Both the position numbers and the translations under genes were made by a program. Positions 6,818-11,065 of a stretch of 11,065 nt of DNA are shown piece after piece. Within the stretch, counting starts at the first letter, position 1, and the number at the start of each line of letters is the position of its first letter. Under the pieces are notes generated by a model that saw nothing but the letters and a program-made list of their open reading frames with translations, was not told where the DNA came from and ran no database searches. Source of the stretch: X23 sp050251575 (lineage in GTDB: Bacteria > Bacillota > Clostridia > SK-Y3); NCBI GenBank assembly GCA_050251575.1, contig JBFWMP010000092.1, forward strand, positions 1-11,065, read 5' to 3'.

Positions 6818-8686
6818 CTACTTCCTTTTTACCCAAATCTCATTAGTATAAGTTAATTTCTTCTTCAACTGATTGTTAAAATAATCATTTGAATAACTTT
6901 CCACTTGGAGTAATTCACTTTCATCATTAAGGTGCGCAGTAATGTAAGCCATTAAAACACAAGTGAGCTTTGCAAAGATTTTTTGATACAATTCAGTAGT
7001 TGTATAACCTTCACGCTGCTTATAAAGTTTTTCAATCTGATCATCTATGCTTACTTCAATAACTTTTTGCAATGAGAAGCCATCCAGTATCGATGATGAA
7101 GGATTATCCCCTTTAATAAAGGAGTAAATAAAGTCACCATGGATATTTCCAGCATACTTCAGATGAGCAGTGTTTTTATACGATTGGATATAGTCCTGAA
7201 AAAGAACTCCGTCTTCTGGCAAATAGAAGCCCGCCTTTGCGACTGCTCTGAGCATGGCTATCCAAACCTTAATGTTTTTATTGTTAAAGGTAAAAACCAT
7301 GTACCCCGATTCTTTAAGAACCCGATTACATTCTAGGAAAATGTTAAACAGCAATTCTTCATAGTCGATTTCTGTTTTTGCTCCTGGGATTTTGACTTTA
7401 CGGTTTACGACTGCTTCTTCATCTCTATAAATAAAACTATCCAGCTTACTAAAGACTTCATACCAAGCATTCCAGACTGCGGACAACTCTGCATATTGAA
7501 CATTACTGCCATAAGGCGGATCAGTAATCACCACATCAACTGATTTATCAGGTATTGGAAGACTTGCCGAGCTTCTGTTAAGCACCAGGTAACCATTCTT
7601 GTTTTTCAGTTCTTCAAAAGAGTAAACTTCGATAAATTGTTCTGGTAACGTTGCTTTCGAATATTTAACGCCAGTAATTACAGCCTTAGTTCGCTTACTG
7701 ATAACATCAATGATGTTTGTTTCAACATATTGATTAGGCAACCAATATGCATGCTTATCCATTGAAGTTGGTTTGCCGCCCTCCCAATTTTCCGTTACTC
7801 TCGTCATATTGTTTGTATAACGCAATGATGAGCTGAATAGAAAATATAGCATTTCATATATATCAAGAGGCAAAACATTTTTCAGACTTAAAATATCATT
7901 AAAAATGCAGCAATTAATGGCATAATTCCTTTTTGTGAATATATCTTTATATTCAATAACACCACGCTCAAACAACCTATCCTCATGCTGCCTATCCCAA
8001 TTCATAGGTATCTCAAAGTTAGGTTTATTTTTTAACTTAGCGACAATATTACAAAGTTCATCAAAATCACAAATTTGTGTAACCGAATTGATTTCCCTTT
8101 CATGGATTACACCTGTTTTGGAAGATTTGTATTTGACTCTCAATGGGACGCTGCCGTTTGGTAAACATTCAATCCTTTTCACTCCATTTGAGAAACACTC
8201 ACAATCAACATTTGAGCACCTATATACTCCATTTTTTAATTTATTATTCTCACTTAAAATAATGGAACTGCCACAATTTGGGCATGTAACAACGTATGCC
8301 CATTCGGTCCATTCACAAATTCCATGATCATCACCAAAGTCTATGTAATACCATTTCTCATATTTAGCTTTTATCCGTTTGATAAAGTCATTATAAGTAT
8401 TCTTTAGGTACTCAATGTCTCCTTTGAACATCTGCATTCTGGTTATAAATGTTGCAAGAGGGTTGATATCAACACCGATTACCTTTCTCTCAAGAGCCAT
8501 GCCTTCGAAAACTGTTACACCACCTCCGCAAAAGCAATCAAGGACAATATCATTCTTATTTGAATAGTGATTTATTAAATTACTAAACACATTATATGGT
8601 CTACGGGCGAAATATTTATGCATCCTATATTGTGGTGTATGACCCTTTGCTTCAATGGGTTTCTTAATTGGTTCAATTGTTTTCAT
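6818..8686 (-). CDS. Zn-ribbon DPPY DNA methyltransferase (COG1743-like)
   Basis: A 622-residue DNA methyltransferase. I start it at the ATG at 8686, with GAAAGGAC about 13 bases upstream. A longer frame back to 8773 would run inside the regulator gene and has no support. A motif X-like block, HTPQYRMHKYFARRP (16-30), leads to motif I LDCFCGGGVT (49-58) and GVDINPLA (71-78). A Zn-ribbon-like insert follows, with CPNC (135-138) and a Cys cluster CSNVDCEC (157-164). Motif IV, TDPPYGS, is at 388-394. This X-I-insert-IV order and the Zn-ribbon recall the COG1743 adenine-specific methylases, so N6-adenine is the likely target. The insert may hold the recognition domain. The start overlaps the end of the xre gene by 14 bp, and the next methyltransferase begins 7 bp after its stop. 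It probably protects DNA from the convergent nuclease-helicase. Confidence 0.88.
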   Translation of the reverse strand: MKTIEPIKKPIEAKGHTPQYRMHKYFARRPYNVFSNLINHYSNKNDIVLDCFCGGGVTVFEGMALERKVIGVDINPLATFITRMQMFKGDIEYLKNTYNDFIKRIKAKYEKWYYIDFGDDHGICEWTEWAYVVTCPNCGSSIILSENNKLKNGVYRCSNVDCECFSNGVKRIECLPNGSVPLRVKYKSSKTGVIHEREINSVTQICDFDELCNIVAKLKNKPNFEIPMNWDRQHEDRLFERGVIEYKDIFTKRNYAINCCIFNDILSLKNVLPLDIYEMLYFLFSSSLRYTNNMTRVTENWEGGKPTSMDKHAYWLPNQYVETNIIDVISKRTKAVITGVKYSKATLPEQFIEVYSFEELKNKNGYLVLNRSSASLPIPDKSVDVVITDPPYGSNVQYAELSAVWNAWYEVFSKLDSFIYRDEEAVVNRKVKIPGAKTEIDYEELLFNIFLECNRVLKESGYMVFTFNNKNIKVWIAMLRAVAKAGFYLPEDGVLFQDYIQSYKNTAHLKYAGNIHGDFIYSFIKGDNPSSSILDGFSLQKVIEVSIDDQIEKLYKQREGYTTTELYQKIFAKLTCVLMAYITAHLNDESELLQVESYSNDYFNNQLKKKLTYTNEIWVKRK

Positions 8687-9014
8687 CGAATTTATTCTGT
8701 CCTTTCTCAGCTTTAAGTTTACGGATATAATCCAACAAGCTTTTTGATTCAAGTAAATAGTCGTAAATATCAACAGGAATCTCTTGTCGTTCGCACGCAG
8801 CCAAATTATAAAAAATTGATCTTTCTGATTCTGAAAGTTGTAAAGCTTCAGCTAACGCATACTGGGTTTTCTTATCAGGGGGCAATTTCTTATTGTTAAT
8901 GATCTCTCCTAAATAGACTGCTGAAATTCTGGCCATCAGTGCTAGTTTGCTATTAGTCAGATTTCTTTGATCGCGTTTTTGCTTCAGAAATTCACTAAAG
9001 GACTGTAGATCCAT
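8673..9014 (-). CDS. XRE-family regulator heading the methyltransferase operon
   Basis: A 113-residue DNA-binding protein. The ATG at 9014 has a perfect AGGAGG seven bases upstream; a longer frame from 9041 is not needed. Residues about 5-60 form an XRE-type helix-turn-helix (FSEFLKQKRDQRNLTNSKLA, then VYLGEIINNKKLPP). It is followed by the LSESERSIFYNLAACER segment seen in a subfamily of XRE proteins from mobile elements, often beside ImmA/IrrE peptidases, though none is visible here. Its end overlaps the DPPY methyltransferase start by 14 bp, so both are translated from one mRNA. By position it could act like the controller proteins of restriction-modification systems, timing methylase and nuclease expression and repressing its own promoter. 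That role is inferred. The very C-terminal tail is Lys/Asn-rich. Confidence 0.88.
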   Translation of the reverse strand: MDLQSFSEFLKQKRDQRNLTNSKLALMARISAVYLGEIINNKKLPPDKKTQYALAEALQLSESERSIFYNLAACERQEIPVDIYDYLLESKSLLDYIRKLKAEKGQNKFDENN

Positions 9015-9034
9015 TATTGAACCTCCTAATAATA

Positions 9035-9084
9035 TTAGCAATTAGCATAAAGCATATTGCATCGAGCTTGCAGTTGTTTAGCAT
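9035..9084. repeat. Operator-like TTAGCA(A/T) repeats at the xre promoter
   Basis: ttagcaa (9035-9041), ttagcat (9042-9048) and ttagcat (9078-9084) recur, and a related aagcat is at 9050-9055. The outermost copy overlaps the -10 box and the others lie in the leader. This is a good layout for autorepression by the XRE protein. Confidence 0.4.
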
Positions 9085-9111
9085 TATACACATATATTAT
9101 CTATCTTGAAA
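9083..9111 (-). promoter_or_regulatory. Promoter of the xre-methyltransferase operon
   Basis: A perfect TATAAT (9083-9088, minus strand) lies 17 bp downstream of TTTCAA (9106-9111), which matches the -35 consensus at only three of six bases. Transcription would begin near 9076, giving a leader of about 60 bases before the ATG at 9014. A weak -35 is in keeping with a regulated promoter. Confidence 0.5.
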
Positions 9112-9139
9112 GTCATTTATTAATAAAAGCTCACAACTT

Positions 9140-9213
9140 CATGATCACCGGCATAGCCGATGGCTTGAAATGCCCCTATAATGGGCCCGTTACTTGCTGC
9201 CCCTAAAGGGGCA
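9140..9213. mobile_element. End hairpins of an IS200/IS605-like element
   Basis: A perfect hairpin tgcccc-taaa-ggggca is at 9198-9213, and an imperfect one around caccggc-ata-gccgatg at 9146-9162. Both lie just beyond the 3' end of the tnpA remnant. IS200/IS605 elements carry such subterminal hairpins instead of inverted terminal repeats. The right boundary is therefore probably near 9130-9146. The exact end cannot be fixed by eye. Confidence 0.45.
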
Positions 9214-9216
9214 AAG

Positions 9217-9513
9217 TCAGAGCCCGGCGCCGATTTTGTCTGAATCTTCCTGATTCCGGATGTATTTCTTTATTACTTCCTCATTCAGGCTCATTGTGCT
9301 CACATAATATCCTCGCGCCCAAAATGTTCAGTCTCGCCCTACTCGGCGCCTCCATTCCGGGTGCCTATCAAACAGCATCAGGGTGTTCTTCCCTTTCAGG
9401 TAACCCATAATTTGCGATACTGCATATTTTGGCGGTATCCTAATGCTCAAATGCACAGGGTCATTGCGGTTCAACTTGGAGACGACCATCGGAAGCTTAT
9501 AACAATTCATCAA
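9217..9513 (-). pseudogene. tnpA: Decayed IS200/IS605-family TnpA transposase
   Basis: The minus-strand frame reads as the C-terminal two thirds of a Y1 (HUH) transposase. It includes HLSIRIPPKYAVSQIMGYLK, then LMLFDRHPEW, then FWARGYYVSTMSLNEEVIKK with the catalytic-type Tyr in KKYIRNQE. Three faults are visible. An in-frame TGA (9328-9330) splits it between GRD and TFWARG. The HUH motif reads DPVHL where family members have DHVHL, so one metal-binding His is Pro. The usual N-terminal 40-50 residues cannot be found upstream of about 9513. It would have acted as a single-strand DNA transposase, but it is now inactive. It lies between the AT-rich restriction module and the GC-richer element genes. 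Confidence 0.8.
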
Positions 9514-9906
9514 TCATTGAGAGGCAACAGGAGAAATGGTAATAGAATCATTCTCACTCTGGGAAATACCCATTGGAACAAGAAAGCGAATAGCCCAAGT
9601 ACCTGGACGCCAAGATATGCTGGCGTTTATTCCCCTCTCCTGCACCTTTCTCTTGACCAGAATCCGATCAAATATGCATGAAGGATATAACCAGACGGAA
9701 AGAAACATAACCATTTCTGCCCGAAGCTCTTTAGCTTTTTGGAAACCCTTGATTCTTGTTTTCCCTCAATTAGCAGTCTAAATGAGATATTTTGGAATTC
9801 CTGCTCATCCAAAATAAACCTAACCAATCGGTAACATTTACTATAACTTGCTATCCTTGCCGACAAGAGCGTACATACACATACCAAAAAGCAAGGAGAC
9901 CAGAGC
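9514..9906. other. Gene-free stretch between the IS relic and the element genes
   Basis: I see no convincing gene here; overlapping frames on both strands lack ribosome sites and family signatures. Two clear dyads stand out: acgcca/tggcgt (9607-9612 and 9621-9626, followed by tttatt) and the 9-bp perfect pair tattttgga/tccaaaata (9788-9796 and 9808-9816). The right part must contain the promoter of the next operon, but no strong -35/-10 pair is evident. Confidence 0.5.
9788..9816. repeat. 9-bp perfect dyad, tattttgga / tccaaaata
   Basis: The arms are separated by 11 bases and lie about 90 bp before the start of the small gene at 9907. It could be an operator for that operon, an old IS end hairpin or an element-end structure. 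Confidence 0.5.
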
Positions 9907-10074
9907 ATGGGCAAGGATTGGACGAAAGAGGAACTTCAGCAGGCAAGCAAGGCCATGAAGTCAAACGGGCACATGGGATACGAGGAATTCTGCAAACAGC
10001 TTACAGACGGGGTGTTCAATATCGAGAGTACCGACCAAACAGCCGAAACGACTGAAACGGAGGTGCGCTCATGA
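9907..10074 (+). CDS. Small acidic hypothetical protein (55 aa) of a mobile element
   Basis: A 55-codon gene starting at an ATG with AAGGAG eight bases upstream. The product opens MGKDWTKEELQQASKAMKSN and continues GHMGYEEFCKQL, a segment I associate with small proteins and N-termini encoded on gut-bacterial conjugative elements. The last third is Thr/Glu-rich. There is no signal peptide or membrane span. Its TGA overlaps the ATG of the next gene (ATGA), so the two are translationally coupled. Codon use is GC-richer than in the restriction module. The function is unknown. Confidence 0.75.
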   Translation: MGKDWTKEELQQASKAMKSNGHMGYEEFCKQLTDGVFNIESTDQTAETTETEVRS

Positions 10075-10721
10075 GGATGGTCATCCCCTACCGCATCAGC
10101 ACCAAGCAACGCAAGAAACTGGCCGACGATATCGCGGATGCATTGAACACCCTGCCCAGGTACATGATGTACCCGACCTGCAACTATGAGATCGGGGATT
10201 GCATCCTGGACCGAAGCGGCAAGCTCAGCATCCCCGAGAGCATGGACGATGCAACGGTAAAGCGGTTGTTGGAGCACCTGAAGAACCACGGCTACGAGAG
10301 CGACGGGATTGAGGAAGCCGACAAGCTCACCATCAACCTGCCCAGGGCAGACTTTACCGATTCCCAATTGGATGTGCTCATCCAGATGGTGAAGGCCAAG
10401 GAGGGACTGTTCAAGCGGGCCTTCCGGACCGATTCGCTTGAGGTGGTGGTCACCAGCGAGTGGGTGGGCTTCCCATGGTTCAACCTCAGCGGGGAGGCCG
10501 ACGAGGCAAAGGCCTATGCATCCTTCATCGGCAAGCTCTGTGAGATGGCACGCAGGCAGAAGCGCGTGCTGGCATCCTCGGTCGAGGGAGACAACGACAA
10601 GTACGCATTCAGGTGTTATCTGCTCAGGCTCGGGTTCATCGGGGATGAGTACAAGAGGACGAGAGCCATCCTGCTTCAGAACCTTGACGGCAACTCGGCA
10701 TTCAGGCATCGAGAACACTAA
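10071..10721 (+). CDS. 'Virulence-related' family protein of integrative elements
   Basis: A 216-residue soluble protein that starts within the ATGA overlap and has GGAGGT six bases before its ATG. The fold looks like two parts. The N-terminal half carries YPTCNYEIGDCILDRSGKLS (about 40-59) and a charged helix. The C-terminal half carries SEWVGFPWF (about 126-134) and the highly characteristic DKYAFRCYLLRLGFIGDEYK (about 180-199), ending NLDGNSAF. These features match proteins commonly labelled 'virulence-related protein' in conjugative and integrative elements of gut Firmicutes and relatives. The biochemical role is not established, and the name should not be read as evidence of pathogenicity. 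The length fits the family. It marks this side of the window as mobile-element backbone. Confidence 0.8.
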   Translation: MRMVIPYRISTKQRKKLADDIADALNTLPRYMMYPTCNYEIGDCILDRSGKLSIPESMDDATVKRLLEHLKNHGYESDGIEEADKLTINLPRADFTDSQLDVLIQMVKAKEGLFKRAFRTDSLEVVVTSEWVGFPWFNLSGEADEAKAYASFIGKLCEMARRQKRVLASSVEGDNDKYAFRCYLLRLGFIGDEYKRTRAILLQNLDGNSAFRHREH

Positions 10722-11015
10722 AAAATCAGGAGTTGACCAGTACCACGGTACTGCGCAGTCTCAGTAAGAACGCTCGATTTCCTATCGACACGTAAGCAGC
10801 TGGATACCATCGTCGATGAATGCTTCTCAATTGTTGAGCCAAGAAAAGAGACCGATTGACACAAGCATTCTGTTGCCATACCTTCAGTGATGATTTCAAG
10901 ACAGCTACACACTCGTTCAGCATTTTTACAAAACCCTCTTGACCATCCCCATTCTCCCATATTATCGTAAGCTCGTAAGCCATATAGTAAACAGGCTGCA
11001 AGGATAAAAACCGCC
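10722..11015. other. Intergenic stretch before the second xre gene
   Basis: No gene is supported. A minus-strand frame of about 90 codons exists but has no ribosome site and no recognisable family. A perfect dyad cagtacc-ac-ggtactg is at 10738-10753, shortly after the stop of the preceding gene; with no T-run on the plus strand it is at best a weak terminator. TTGACC (10939-10944) and TATTAT (10960-10965) could serve the downstream gene, but their spacer is only 15 bp. Confidence 0.4.
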
Positions 11016-11065
11016 ATGCACAAGACCACCAATTTCGGGGAATACCTGAAACAAAAGAGAGAGGA
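11016..11065 (+). CDS. Start of a second XRE-type regulator (cut by window end)
   Basis: Only 16 codons are visible: MHKTTNFGEYLKQKRE. The NFGEYLKQKRE segment is the first helix of many XRE regulators and closely parallels SFSEFLKQKRD in the regulator at 8673-9014. AAGGA lies about 12 bases before the ATG. The rest of the gene lies beyond the window, so the assignment depends on this short match. Such genes in mobile elements are often followed by an ImmA/IrrE peptidase. Confidence 0.5.
   Translation, partial: MHKTTNFGEYLKQKRE

Noticed and set aside
7935..8327. 130-codon plus-strand frame
   Set aside because: It is antisense to the Zn-ribbon methyltransferase, with no ribosome site and no family signature.
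8687..8773. 29-codon N-terminal extension of the DPPY methyltransferase
   Set aside because: It lies wholly inside the xre gene in another frame, has no ribosome site and precedes the conserved start; the ATG at 8686 fits better.
9514..9714. 66-codon minus-strand frame as the missing N-terminus of TnpA
   Set aside because: It shows none of the residues expected for the TnpA N-terminus and ends in its own stop before the recognisable part.
9936..10718. 260-codon minus-strand frame
   Set aside because: It is antisense to the coupled element genes at 9907-10721, which have clear ribosome sites and a recognised family; long antisense frames are common in GC-rich coding DNA.
10718..11032. Minus-strand frames of about 90-104 codons
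   Set aside because: No Shine-Dalgarno site, non-ATG or poorly placed starts and no recognisable domain; a decayed gene cannot be excluded.

Overview
The window looks like an accessory (defence or mobile) region of a bacterium that uses strong Shine-Dalgarno sites, probably a gut-type Firmicute or a spirochaete such as Sphaerochaeta. That guess rests on the conjugative-element 'virulence-related' protein family at the right end and on the IS200-type remnant; no rRNA or housekeeping gene is present to confirm it. Positions 1 to about 9130 are clearly AT-rich, while the genes from about 9900 onward are visibly GC-richer. The left 9 kb therefore reads as a cargo module placed beside mobile-element backbone genes.

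Layout. 1-400: a weak short reading frame, a 219-bp-spaced direct repeat and a hairpin behind the next gene. 400-2043 (-): a 547-residue protein I do not recognise. 2044-2568: a 525-bp divergent intergenic region with two very small overlapping-signal ORFs on the minus strand, several dyads, and a purine-rich box in front of each flanking gene. 2569-5421 (+): a large nuclease-helicase fusion, with a Mrr/HsdR-type PD-(D/E)XK domain, a superfamily 2 DEAH helicase and a C-terminal domain. 5473-9014 (-): a compact operon of an XRE regulator, a Zn-ribbon DPPY DNA methyltransferase and an SPPY DNA methyltransferase, convergent with the helicase. 9140-9513: a decayed IS200/IS605-family TnpA with end hairpins. 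9514-9906: no gene seen. 9907-10721 (+): a translationally coupled pair, a small acidic protein and a 'virulence-related' family protein typical of integrative elements. 11016-11065 (+): the first codons of a second XRE-type regulator.

How the genes may work together. The two methyltransferases differ in type (DPPY with Zn-ribbon; SPPY, probably N4-cytosine) and would protect host DNA. The nuclease-helicase would be the ATP-dependent restriction component, and the XRE protein at the head of the methyltransferase operon is a plausible controller. Two methyltransferases beside one nuclease suggest an asymmetric recognition site with each strand modified separately; this is inference. The 547-residue gene may be a further defence component or an independent neighbour. 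The IS200 relic marks the join between this cargo and the mobile-element backbone.
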